Of a stretch of DNA of 64,000 bases, positions 35,232 through 46,420 are shown in pieces. The DNA lies in assembly GCA_015680685.1 (NCBI GenBank), contig MNCI01020673.1, forward strand, positions 185,783 to 249,782, written 5' to 3'. The position numbers were made by a program, and so were the translations under genes. Within the stretch, counting starts at the first letter, position 1. The number at the start of each line of letters is the position of its first letter. The stretch comes from Gnetum montanum (Eukaryota > Streptophyta > Gnetopsida > Gnetales > Gnetaceae). The notes beneath the pieces are model-generated. The model was given only the letters and a program-made list of their open reading frames with translations. It was not told the DNA's origin and did not search any database.

Positions 35232-35946
35232 TGATGAGTGGCGAGGTACCTCTACACTCAACCATACGAATACGAGCGTTACATGCGCGATCCGGTCGAA
35301 CTCCACAAACTAAGTGCCTACATGCCTCATGGAACACTTAAGGTTAATTGTTCGTTGTCTTCCCAGACTTACTTATATTTGTCACGGTTGTATGGTTAAG
35401 TAAGTCTGAGGTATATGAATTTTATATCTTTTCTGTTTTATCTCCTATGCTAATGAGAACTATAACTAACTAACTAAGCCTTAATTAACCTAGCATCAGT
35501 ATCCGTTCCCACTTACCGTTCACACCTTGAACCAATGCAACCTTGGTTACCAAACGCTATTCGTTGCTGGGATTACCAAACGTAATGCACGTGCTCAAAG
35601 CGGTCGTACTGAATGCACTTAACTAGGAGAGAAGGGTTGAGAGAGATTTAATTAACTAATAAAGCATTTAAACAATGAACAATAAATAAAGTCCTATTTA
35701 GCCTAGTCCATGCACTGCAAGGTTTATCCAAGAAGTTCATCTTTATTTCCGTACAAAAACTTGTGTTCAGGTACAATATTTGCTTGAATAAAGATCCGTT
35801 CACTTTGGAGCTCCTACTGTGAGCACATGGAAATTATTCTCTCTGTAGAGGAAAAACTGCCAGAGTTTCGCTACGGTCTAGGCCTAGATGCCGAAACAAG
35901 GAAGAGTCGCGGACACGATATCGCATATGCGATATCACGTTCCATC
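35232..35946 (-). repeat. 5' LTR of element E (715 bp), promoter lost
   Basis: It is collinear with 29056-29856 but lacks about 26 bases near 35457 and about 60 bases near 35907. The second deletion removes the CTTATTTATA (TATA box) and part of the palindrome region: GAGTCGC runs straight into GGACACGATATCGC. It ends GTTCCATCA, followed by CAGTG. Confidence 0.9.
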
Positions 35947-36055
35947 ACAGTGCATTGTAAATTTGTTCTAGAAGTCTTCCTGTTATTTGGAAGCCTTCAT
36001 GCAAGTGCGAATGCCTGCTTCCAGTTGTTGGAGGCCTTCTAGAAAAGACTACGAG
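35947..36055. repeat. Right part of the satellite array, including the right target duplication
   Basis: Bases 35947-35951 are CAGTG. Then the array unit continues (GCATTGTAAATTTG, GGAAGCCTTCATGCAAGTGC, TTGGAGGCCTTCT) until about 36055, where similarity ends. Confidence 0.8.
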
Positions 36056-36757
36056 TATAGTGCATGTTCAATGAGCATCACAGTTTTGTAATGCTAATTA
36101 TGAGAGGATGCGATACACATCAGCTTGCATGCATTAAAAAATAGTATATATTTAGCAAATGGATAAAAACTAATAATTGAGGTTTCAGATTAGGGCATTG
36201 TGGCCAGTTGAAAAGAAGTAGTAGAAAGAAGATTCGTTGTGATTTCAAAGGTGTGTACGGAGGTTGATTTTAATTTGTAAGTTGTCTTTATCATATTCAA
36301 GTTTTGTAGAATGTGGAAATGTTGTTTGAATTAGCATCCAAAAATCATTTTTGTTTAGATACAAGGATGGCGAGAGCATGCTGGTTTCAAGGAAACAACA
36401 TGGCAATAAGAAATACAAGACCTAACAAATCATTCTTTTTCAAAAGATGAAATAAGATGGTCCTATTTCTATGACGATGTCTTTTCTTGGATATATAGAG
36501 AAAGAGTGGACGATTTTATTGTAGGCGAATAGAGAAATGCAATGTTTCTATGTGAATTTTTCTACAGGAACAAATACTAACAGAAATGGAAAAAGGAAAC
36601 TTGCTTCCAAGCAAACCACTACACTTGTCCTACAAGGTAGCGTTTCTTAAATTTTCGAAGTCGTCAACAATGTTTATTAAAATTTTTGTATATTGCATAT
36701 TTTCTAAATCATGTTTGATGTCCATGTATATACATGAATTTGTTATCATTGTTATGC
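36056..36757. other. Stretch without recognised feature
   Basis: AT-rich sequence between the end of the satellite and element F. The ORF at 36586-36900 runs into the LTR and is not taken as a gene. Confidence 0.5.
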
Positions 36758-36791
36758 ATGTAAGACTTACAGTCCTTGGTAATGGCGCCAA
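36758..36791 (-). other. Extra primer-binding-site fragment left of the 3' LTR of element F
   Basis: GCATGTAAGACTTACAGTCC followed by TTGGTAATGGCGCCAA matches the stretch just inside the 5' LTR (49068-49101). It lies outside the element, before TGATGAG at 36792. It suggests a tandem or recombined arrangement of two elements sharing this LTR. Confidence 0.8.
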
Positions 36792-37708
36792 TGATGAGCA
36801 GCTAGGTACCCCTATGCCCAACCATACGAATCACGAGTGTCCACACGCGACCCGATTGAATTCCGTAGACTGTAAGTACTTAACATACACCAGACTCTAA
36901 CCAGTGAAACTCTGGGTTAGAACGGTCATTGTCTTCCTAACCTCACTTGTGATGTTCCGTTTACAATGGTTAAGTGAGACTAAGGCTAATGATTTTTATA
37001 GCTTTTTGCATATCTTTTGGCGCTAATTTAAGGTATGAAAGGTAAGGAATAAACTATTATCTAATCTTTAATTATCCTAACTTATATTCTAACTATTCCT
37101 AGCATAAGTATCCGGTCCCATCTTCTGAGCATGTTCTGAGCATCTCCTAACACTTCTGGGCTACCAGACATTAAGCGTCACTGGGTTTACCAAGTGTTTG
37201 ATTTACATTTGAGATGGTCGTACTTATGGCCTTTACGAACTACGAATGAACAATAGCGATTAAAATAATAATAATAGAAACTTAAGTGATTAACATGTAA
37301 CTAACAAAGCATAGATATATTAAACTACTGAATGCATAAAATAGCTAAGTCCAAATGCTGCAAGGAATGCTTGAATAGTTCGTCTTTATTGCCGTCACGC
37401 TAATGGGCTTAGATACATCAACGCTTGAATAAAGAGCTGATCACTTTTCTTACACCTGCTGTGGGCACTTGGAAAATATTCTATCTCTTGCGGGAACAAA
37501 CTGCAAGAGCTTCGTTACAACTAATTGAAAGATGCCTAAATGAGGTGGAAGGCCCTCTTATTTATAGGCTGAGATGGGCGGCTGTGTAAACGGCGCCACG
37601 TCGATGTAGCAAAGCCACGTCAATGGGCCCGCGTCAACACGGTAGGCTATGTCGATGCGGTTGCATATATGCGGCCCCACCGACAAAGGACTCAATGACA
37701 CTTCATCA
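36792..37708 (-). repeat. 3' LTR of element F (917 bp)
   Basis: It runs TGATGAGCAGCTAGGTACCC to GACACTTCATCA in plus orientation. The minus-strand TATA box is at 37557-37566. The U3 beyond it carries CACGTCGATG, CACGTCAATG and GCGTCAACAC repeats. Confidence 0.9.
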
Positions 37709-37737
37709 TACCCCCACGACTGAGCAAAAACTCGTCC
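37709..37737 (-). promoter_or_regulatory. Polypurine tract of element F
   Basis: In plus orientation TACCCCCACGACTGAGCAAA follows the LTR end. On the minus strand it gives CAGTCGTGGGGGTA directly before the LTR. Confidence 0.75.
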
Positions 37738-37959
37738 TCAAGTTACTTTACAAATTGGAAGGTATGGATTTTTGTTTGCAACACACATAACTAAAACACA
37801 TACATAAGACACACATGACATAACCTGAATTTGACCAAGTGCCCGAGTTACAGAGGAGAACAAATTACAAAAATGGTGGTGTTTAGAGACAAAATTGAAC
37901 ACCTCGATGATCCTAGAGCCTTTGCTGTGTAGAATGATGCACAAAATTGCTGGAGAAGA

Positions 37960-40813
37960 TCACACCATCCCTAGGGGCGGTGGTTTTGATGGTCCTCTAA
38001 CCTCTAGCCCATGCGTTGGTGGTGGCGCGAATGATAGTTGTCTTGCGGCAGCTGCAATTTCTGGAGGCAGCTGGAAAGCCTCCAAGAGAGCCCTCATCTT
38101 TTCTTCTTTACTTCTGGGGTCATTCACGGTCCAGGCAGCTTCTTCAATGTGTGCTGGAGTTGGAACTTCCCAAGGACATGGCAGTTTCGGAAAGAGTTCT
38201 TTTAAATTGACAAACCAGGCTGCGAATTGCTTGCGTTTGATGTCGAACGCTCGGATTGATGCCTGCAGCTGTTGGTAGTCATTCATTCTTCGGGCTAGGT
38301 CCTTCACGATTGTACGTTGTCCTTCAAAGCTTGGGCGGAGGATCTCGAGTTCTACGCTTGCTGTTGCCAGCTTTTGTTTTGTTGCCTTGTGCGCCTGGAA
38401 CTCACCCTCATATAGGGAATACGAGGCGGCCACTTGCTTTTCTAACTCTGACCACAGTCTCCCAGCTGTGAGCATAGCTAGGTTTGCTTATCGAAGGTTG
38501 GCCAACTCCATGTATTCTGTCATTTCCTCGATCTGCAGCTCCTTTAGGCAGATTTATGTTTTATTGTAGGTGTTCAACCCATCAAAGATGGATGGCCATA
38601 CATCACCTCCCTCTCGAAGCTGTTGGAGCACTTGGTTCATCTTGGCTTTGGCGACTTGAATGTGCTTTTCGTTTACCTCCTTCTGCAATCGCACTTGGTC
38701 CCTATAATGATTTTTGACTTTTTCGAATTTCAAGGCCTCATTTTTCCAAGCGACAATCTCGATTGTAGACTTTTGTCACAATGCCCGAACCTCCTCCATT
38801 GATAGATTCTGATTTTCAGCTGCCAACCTTCTTATGTCTGCGTTCACCCTAGCTATCTCTTCCTATTGTTGGTGGATAAAATCTCTCATGTGTTCATTCT
38901 TTGCATCAACATTACGTAGGCGATGAACTTCCGCGGTCAGCTGCACGTTCTCTTGGCGAACCTCCGCCAAGTCCTTCTCTAAGTGATATGCTCGGGCGTC
39001 TGCTATGGACTTGTCTAGGATCGCCATCTCCCTTACATCCTCAACAACCTAAAGTTTAAGCTGAAGCTGTTGAAAAGCTTCATATTTGGTAATTTCGTGG
39101 TCGAGGATGGCTGGATCGGCAAGGTGAGCTCTTAATTGGGCTACCTCCGTTGCTAAGCACTAACAAGCAGCTTGAGCAGCTTCTAGTTGTCCTTTCAAGA
39201 TGATGTTCTTGCCCCTTGCCGATAGCAACTCCGACTAGGTTGCAGTGATGTTATCTAGAAGGTTGAAGACATCTGGAAGCGGTTGCCTAGTTTCCACCAA
39301 TCGGTCCAACAGCTCTTCATGTTGGGTTGCATCAATCTGGCTATGCAAAGTTCCGGCAGACACCTGTACATCTTGAAGTCCATAAATGTTTGGTACAGGT
39401 GCTGTCGGTGCATTGAGAGCAGTAGCGATTGTGTCAGCAACCACTTCGGCTGCAACTTCTTGTCCCTGGTGCTGCATCACCAGGACCGTCGCCCCTTCAC
39501 CATCTTCCAAGCGAACCGAGAAGGTAGCAGCATTCCCTGAGATTTCGGAGAATAACTGTTGGGTTGATGTTGATACATCTCGGATGCTCGGATCTGTTCT
39601 GGTTGGGACTTGTGCTCGAGAAGCGGAGAAGATTGGCTCTGCCCTTTCGAGAAAGCTAATTGATTGAGCCACTTACTCTAGGTGGCTCATGGTAGGGCGA
39701 TAGACCGAAGGGTCTTCTCCTCCACTAGTCCTGCCGGATTGCTCTTGTTGGCTCAAGAGCGTTTCCCGAATCTCACGGAGGTATTTTTGCTATGTTTTGT
39801 GAGCTCGACTGCGTTGTTTGTGCAGGTGGTGGAGGTGGTTCCTACTCCTCCTCTGTCTGTGTGGCGGCAGAAGTTTTGTGTTTCATTATCTCTCATCACG
39901 AGGTAATTGGGATGCGTCGAATTGCATCATTGGAATATCGTGCTATCCCTGCTCGTTTGCACAATTTTCGGATTAGGCAAGGAAATGGGAGAGCTTGTCT
40001 TCCACGTATGTTTTCAGCGAACTTTTTTTCAATTTCCAAAAATAATAGCTGTGGAAGACTCATGGGAAATTTCCCACTCAAGGCGGCACATGCACGAGTA
40101 AAGAAGGCTGTGATTTTGCTGGGTCTTACCGTTGGGTTTAGGTGGTAAGACGTAATTTTGAAGTACGCTCTCTCTGCTGTGGTCAAGGAGCCGAATTCCT
40201 TGGGCTCTACTCCATAGCATCGTTGGGTCCATTGCGCTTTTACCTCTGGATCGGTCTGTTTTGGAATTTCTGCCACGTCTGCCCTAGTTTCAGGCAACCC
40301 CAGAGCTTGCGCTATCGCCTTTGAAAAGTAAGAGACATAAATGTCTTTGATCCTTACTCTTGACCCTGGTTGCCGATTCGTCCAGAAGAGATAGGTTTCT
40401 CCTAAGTACCACTCACCACTGGTTGCGATGATTGGCCACATCGAAGAGTTCTGCAATTGGAGTCTCACGTCTTCTAGAGCGTTATCGAGGAATGGTCCAA
40501 AATTTAACTCTTGGAGGACCATCCGTTGCACCTCGCGTGGCGTGATAGCATCAAGGCAAGCTTGGGTCAGGGTGACCTCAAGCCGTGGTGTTATCGAAGG
40601 GGTCTCATCCCTAAGCGATTGCTCGTCGAGAATTTCCTCTTCAGGAATCTGATGAACAGATTCCACCTCAGGTCTTTCGTGGAAGGGCCCAGTTGCATGA
40701 GAGCCCTCTGCATACTTTGGCTATTGCACACCTCGCCCCCTTTCCGTTCGTGGGTGCTTGTCCCTTGGTTGAGACGGTCCTTTGTCTCTTGGGTGCCTCG
40801 GTTTGGGTGCCAT
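37960..40813 (-). pseudogene. ORF3 of element F: plant-transposon domain with long coiled coil
   Basis: The reading starts at ATG 40813 (MAPKPRHPRDKGPSQP), right after a TTGATTGCAG acceptor-like site, and ends at the TGA at 37960-37962, about 950 codons with several stops (one near codon 31). Residues from about 50 to 310 (39896-40666) hold ATSGEWYLGETYLFW, CYGVEPKEFGSLTTAERAYF and IRGRQALPFPCLIRKLCKRA, resembling the 'putative plant transposon protein' domain of Athila-like ORFs after pol. The rest is rich in Glu, Gln, Lys, Leu and Ala with heptads (EVRQENVQLTAEVHRLRN, KDLARRMNDYQQLQASIRAF), a probable coiled coil. Element D encodes the same arrangement. The role is unknown; an env-like function is only positional inference. 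Confidence 0.8.
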
Positions 40814-42779
40814 CTGCAATCAAACATAACCGTCCATTAGACCGTTCATAAGTAGTTTAAGATGGTCTGTATATACTTTCTTAGTTTGACCAAGTTATGT
40901 TAATGGCATAGGCACACCGTTAAGTTTCTCGGAGCGTTAAGTTAGGGGTTAGGACCAAGGTTTTTGTAATTAATAAACTAATTAATTAATTAATTAGTTA
41001 TAGTTAGTTTCACANGGAGCAAGGATCGATTAATGAGGACTCGCGACAGAATGTAGGTGCGTTGGGAAGGGTTAGGCGGAAAAAATTGGCAAAAACTTCC
41101 CTCAGTTTGGACTCCAAATGATGAAAAATAAAGAAGTGCGACAGGGTATATATAGGGGTTAGGTGCTGCGTCGACGGAGCCGTGTATATGCGGCCGCGTA
41201 TACGTAGTGACTGCGTTTCACCCGTTGACCAACCCATAAAAAGCCCGAAACAATAAATTTGAAACTCCAAATTGAGGCAGTTGAAGTACGTGAAAGGCTT
41301 GGACATGGCTAAGGACATGAGGAAGGGAATTAAACGCGAAAAAGAGACAAAAATAGCAGAATAGGACTCAAAAAGAACTCCACGGGGAATAAATCGAGCG
41401 ATGGGACTTGAAAACTAGTCAACCCCGAAATCCAAAGGGTGGGAGACTTAACAAGTGGGATCAAGGAAATGCTGGTGGGTCCTCCCCAAAGCAGGTCATA
41501 GCCTTAGTAGCCCCTGCAAAGCCCTCAACACTGGGGTCCGTGGGCCCCGGGGCCAAGAAATGGTGCTCACCAGGTAAGACTCTAACCCAAGAGATCCCGC
41601 CAAGGCATGGAAAGCCCATGGATATCACGACACACTTTCACAACATAAAACAGGCACTGAGGTCAGTGGCGGAGAGAACGGGATGAAGAGAGAGACGAGA
41701 GAATGGTATTTCATTCGTCGATCACAAGAAACCCCATGTGGAGGTGTGGTTAAGTGACCTGGTAGAACTGTTCCAAAGTTCAAACCCAAAACCATCCGCA
41801 TTCAGTGACATCGCAGCAATAGACGAAGTCCTGGCCATCCCCCAAGGAGGCAAGAATAACCTCACAAAGAACCACCACTCCAACAAACGTGAAAAAAAGG
41901 AAGTGAAATGGGCCAAAGTTAGAGGGGACCAAGGAAGTCCCATAACTAGTGCATGTGGCTCATAAGAGGCGGTCTAAGGGGTGTGCTTTGAATTCCCCCA
42001 CGATTCGTTTTGCTTTTGTTTTGTGCGAGAGAACCACACCATGCGAAGACCCATGCATGTTTGCATGCATCCGACTAAGGGGTGTGCTTTGAATCCTCAT
42101 TTTATTTATTTATTTTGTTTGTGTGTTTTTTTTTTTGAATTTTTCCAGTGATGACCACACCATGCAAGGTCGGACTGCCTAGAAGCTTCCGTGGAAAGAG
42201 ACTTGGAGTGGGAGGAAATTCATAAGGACACACCGGCAACCTAGTGAACAGAACAGAACAATGACTAAAGCGTTTCCCTTGAAGTCACACCCGATTCAAA
42301 TCATTGGGCCATCCCTCAGTCTGGAAACTACACAAGTCATACATTAATTAAAATGTTGTTAAGGTAAGGGGTTGCATGTGCTCAACAGAAGGGAAACCAT
42401 GGGGTGGGTGAATGGATGGATGACGTGAGCTCACTGCCAATTTTATGAGTGGAAAGTAGACGTAAAATCCAAAAGGAACCATGCAAGGGCAGAAACTAGA
42501 CAACTAGGTAGACGAGTGTACATTACCCATCGCAACGAAAATCATTTGCACTGGACATCTGAAGACAACAAGACGACAGATTAGCAATGACGTGAAAAAT
42601 AAAACATGCACAAAGAAACAAAGAAATGAAAAATAAGGAAAGAAAGGAAAAAATGTACAAAGAAGTTGCAAACGTATAAATGATGGTGAAAAACAAAAAA
42701 GTGTAAAACAAAAAAACTGACAAAACGGAAAGGGGTGTAGTGGAATGGATTAGCAGGGATGACGGTCTCCCCCACGACT
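40814..42779 (-). mobile_element. Spacer of element F between integrase and ORF3
   Basis: Non-coding. The conserved block GTGGGTCCTCCCCAAAGCAG is at 41474-41502. Two copies of the GGTGTGCTTTGAAT...CACACCATGC pair lie at 41978-42043 and 42076-42165. An A-rich tract lies at 42590-42730 and a TTAA microsatellite at about 40975-41000. Base 41015 is N. Minus-strand ORFs such as 41010-41318 and 41722-41943 have no recognisable product. Confidence 0.7.
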
Positions 42780-43985
42780 AGGTGGAAAGGAGGAGACACG
42801 AAAAATGGAGCATGGCTGACCTGGCGATGATGAGGTGGGTGCACTGGTTGAGCGGAGTTCGCGGAGAGGTTTCAATTGTTGGCGGTTGACTAATTGTGTT
42901 CTGGTGGGGTTCGCAGGTTTGTGAATGAGCAAGGCCCCGAATGGGAAGGTTTCGGAGATAATGTAAGGTCCCTTCCACAATGTTTGAAACTTGGTCGGTT
43001 GGAATACATGTGAGGGGTTCCAGTACAACACTTTGTCTCCACATCTAAACATGACCTTCCGAATCCTAAGATCGTGTCATTTTTTGTTGTAGGCCTTGTG
43101 GATCTCATTGGAGGATAGGACCACTAATCGGTTTTCATCTAGCACACTTAAATTGATTAGTCGTTCGCGTTGTGCTAGCAGGAGGTCAAGGCCTAAGTCA
43201 CTGGTGGTGGATAGTGTCTAGAGTTCTGCTTGGATTGGAAGTGTTGACAACTTTCCATACACTAACTCATAAGGAGAGTACCCTACAGGAAGTTTCCAAG
43301 TGGAGCGATAGGTCCATAGGGCATCATTAAGCTTAGTGCTCCAATTCATCCTGTATTTGCTGATGGTTCGGGTAAGGATCTTGGTGATCTCCCTATTGGT
43401 GACGTCGGCCTACCCGTTGGCTTAGGGGTGATAGGGAGTTGTGAATTTATGTGTTACCCCTAAGTGTTGCATGAGTTTTCGAAAAGTGACACCCATAAAA
43501 TGAGTTCCATTATATGAAATGAGTGCACATGGCACTCCAAACCTATTAACTATTTGTTGTTGGACAAATCGTGCGACGGTGTTAAAAGAATAGTCGACGA
43601 CGACGGCCGCTTCTGCCCACTTTGTACAGTAGTCCACAGCCACGATGATGTATGCCTTTCCATTTGACAAGGGTGTGATGGGTCCCATGAAGTTAATGCC
43701 CCAAATGTCAAAGGGCTCCAGTGGCTGGATCCACTGTTGAGGTCCCTCTAACTGTGCCGTCATCCCACTGTCCCTCTGGCATCATTTGTAAGAGCGGGCG
43801 AACCATTGTGTGTCCCTAAAGATAGTGGACCAGTAATACCCTGCAAGCAGGATCTTAATGACAGTGCGGCGTCCAGCATAGTGGCCTCCACAAGGGCCTT
43901 CATGAGCATCCTGGAGGACGCGCAGTGTATCATCATCAGGAACACACCATCGAACCAAGCCATCTATGCACACCTTGTAAAGGTG
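42780..43985 (-). pseudogene. Integrase of element F, catalytic residues lost
   Basis: From the N-terminus (high coordinates) come the zinc-binding part (DAHEGPCGGHYAGRRT, with one Cys of the HHCC set apparently deleted in ARSYKCQRD), the catalytic core (43422-43763) and a C-terminal DNA-binding tail (42750-43052: GDKVLYWNPSHVFQPTKFQ, LWKGPYIISE). In the core the first catalytic Asp is Asn (FDIWGINFMGP) and the second is Tyr (LISYNGTHF). The family has GIDFMGP and SDNGTHF. It could not catalyse strand transfer. Stops also break the tail. Confidence 0.85.
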
Positions 43986-44640
43986 ACCATTGATTTCCAT
44001 GAAACGCTTGGACTTATGGAGAAACTGTTGTTTCTGCCAATGGTTCCACTCCTTAGCTAGCTCCCGGGTTGTGAGGTAGGTGAGGATGCGATTGAACCAA
44101 GGGAATTCCTTGGTTGCTTGAGGATCAACCGCATCTGTGAAGAGGAGTTCATCTGGAAATTGGTCAGATAAGGGCTTCTCCTCTTCTACGTCATCCCATC
44201 GCAACCGAGACAAGTGGTCAGCGACCACATTCTCAGTCCCCTTTCTATCTGCCATGGTAAGATCAAACTCCTGAAGAATCACCAGCCACCGGATAATGCG
44301 GGAGCTCACCGTTGGTTTGTTCATTAGGAACCAAATAACATTGTGGTCAGTATGCACAAACACCTCGTATGTGAGCACATAGTGCCGGAATTTGTCCAAG
44401 GCGAACACCACTGCCATTAACTCCTTTTCAGTGGTGGTGCAGTTCAACTGAGCACCCACAATACTACGACTTGCACAGTGGATATAATAAGGACGTTTCT
44501 GCTCATCACACTGTGTAAGCACGGCTCCCATGGTGAAGTTGGATGCATCCGTCATAATGTGAAAGGGTCTGGACTAATCAGGGGCTCGTAGAATTGGAGT
44601 TTCTACGAGTTTCTGTTTCAGCACTTGGAATGCAGATCCG
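43986..44640 (-). pseudogene. RNase H of element F
   Basis: Inside the open stretch 43782-44555 are MTDASNFTMGAVLTQ, TTEKELMAVVFALDKFRHYV, HTDHNVIWFLMNKP and GTENVVADHLSRL. The catalytic Asp, Glu and Asp are kept. The domain joins RT upstream across stops (for example near 44576) and runs on into the integrase zinc region. Confidence 0.85.
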
Positions 44641-45600
44641 CACTCCTTGGTCCAGATGAATGGAGCGTCCTTCTTTGTCAGCTCTACCAACAGCTTGGCG
44701 ATCTTCGATAAGTTTTCAATGAATCACCAGTAGTAACTAGTGTATCCAAGGAATCACCGAACATCTTTGACGGTACTTGGTTGGCAAGTGATTCCTTAAA
44801 TGATCCTTATCTTCTCAGGATCTACGTTGATCCCTGTTTGTGAGATGCAATGCCCCAACACAATGCCTTCTTGGACCATCAAATGGCTTTTCTGCCAATT
44901 GAGCCGCAGATTGGTGTCTACACACCGTTTGAGAACCTGCTCAAGACGGTCCAAGGCTTACTCGAACGTGGCCCCATAGGTGGAGAAGTCATCCATAAAG
45001 ACTTCTACACCATTGCCGATTTGTTGCTGAAAAATGCTTAGGACAAGGCGTTGGAACGTAGCGGGCGCATTGCACAGGCCAAAGGGCATCTTCTTGTATG
45101 CGAAAGTCCCCCATGGACTCGTGAAAGTAGTTTTGGCCTGGTCCTCTGGTGCTATTTGGATTTGGTTATAACTACTATAACCATCCAAAAAGCTGTAGTA
45201 GCGGTGCCCAGCTATGGTGTCCAACACCTGGTCTAAAAATGGGAGTGGGAAGTGGTCCTTGAAGGTTGCCATATTGAGCAACCGGAAATAATACAGACCC
45301 TCCACTTGCCATCTTTCTTGGGCACGATAACGAGTGGGCTAACCCATTCGCTATTGGCGACAAAATAAATGAATCTTGCCTTTAGCAACTGTTCGATTTC
45401 ATCTTTTACAACCTGCTTCAATTTGGAATTCAACCGTCTTTGTGGCTGTCGTCGTGGCTTCATGGAAGGGTCAAGATAGATCCGATGCTGGCAGACCCTG
45501 GGATAAACTCCTGTCAACTCAGGATATGACTATGCGAATGCAACAACCTATTTGTTTACCACCTTCAGCAACTTCTTCTTCTGTTTTGGAGCAAGGGTGG
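44641..45600 (-). pseudogene. Reverse transcriptase of element F, frameshifted
   Basis: Frame 45233-45517 gives the fingers (KQVVKDEIEQLLKARFIYF, SPLVIVPKKDGKWRVCI). A one-base loss near 45290 shifts to frame 44958-45305, with LLNMATFKDHFPLPF, YYSFLDGYSSYNQIQIAPED, MPFGLCNAPATFQR and the catalytic VFMDDFSTYG. FMDD is the Athila-type variant of YxDD and is intact. Stops occur shortly after (near 44959) and in the connection region. The FLGYTSYYW block lies at about 44725-44755. Confidence 0.85.
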
Positions 45601-46420
45601 CATTAATGATTACCAGCTTGCCATTTTGCAAAAATGCATACTCTAAGTGAGTCGGTAAAGACTTTAACTCCAGGGGCTCTTGTTTGAAGCTCTCAAGGAT
45701 TTCTAGCTGTTCCCAGTCATCTTGGTCATCAACAGTGGAGACCTATTGATGAATCTCTTCCATTTCATCTCTGCTGTCAATGTAGGCTTGTACAAGCCCC
45801 TTTGATGATTCCATGCACAATGTGCTGTTAGCATCAGTTGCTAGTCACTGGGTGCCTTCTTGGTTAGTGGCTGCTGCGTACAGGCACTGTTGAACAGGTA
45901 ATTCCTTGGTACATCGGCTGCATGCTTGAAGGGATATCCACTTAGCGGGCCATAATTGTTGCACATAGTTGCACCCTAAGTCGTTATACGCGATACATGG
46001 AACACGTTTCTTTTCGATCTTCCCGAAAGGATTTTCCTTGGAAATTTCAAGGGACAGATCTCGGAGGCCTAGTTGTGCATCCACTGTGCTTAGCCAAGCC
46101 CTTCCCATGATGATTGGGAAGTTTCCCTTGCAGTTCTCTACACGAATGACCAGGAAATCAGTAGGGTAGGACCACCCACAGATAGTGGTCACAATGTCCT
46201 CCACCAATCCCAAGGGAACGGTAATGGACTGGTCTACTAACTCGAGCCGAATGTTGCTCTTCTTTAGCAGGGGCAGGTTCTAGTTCTTGTACATATCATG
46301 AGAGATCAAATTGACCCTAGACCCTAAGTCTAAAAGAGCTTTGCATGGTTCATTCCCTGCCACCTAAAGATAGATGAGGGGGCTTCCCAAATCAGTTAAT
46401 TTTCAGGAAAGATGACCTGC
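45601..46420 (-). pseudogene. Protease and protease-RT linker of element F
   Basis: Frame 45845-46213 holds LVEDIVTTICGWSYPTDFLV and FPIIMGRAWLSTVDAQLGLR. The catalytic loop just upstream reads LLDLGSRVNLIS, Asp-Leu-Gly instead of Asp-Ser-Gly (a single C-to-T change). The linker continues to about 45620 with stops. Confidence 0.75.

Larger units (their letters stand above)
29056..35946 (-). mobile_element. Element E: complete non-autonomous Athila-like element (gag and protease only), 6.9 kb
   Basis: Both LTRs, the primer site, the polypurine tract and a perfect 5-bp target duplication (CAGTG) are present, so both ends of the integrated element are defined. Inside, minus-strand gag (start at 35087) and protease are followed directly by spacer and 3' LTR. 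RT, RNase H, integrase and ORF3 are absent. The junction of protease tail with spacer matches element A. It must have been mobilised with enzymes from another copy. The insertion site is inside the satellite array. Confidence 0.92.

Noticed and set aside
36792-37708. Second solo LTR
   Set aside because: A polypurine tract follows it and the internal region of F is continuous, so it is the 3' LTR of F; no matching target duplication flanks it alone.
40591-40827. 78-codon minus-strand ORF beginning MFDCRWHPN
   Set aside because: Alternative frame over the start of ORF3; the ORF3 frame from 40813 continues into the conserved domain.
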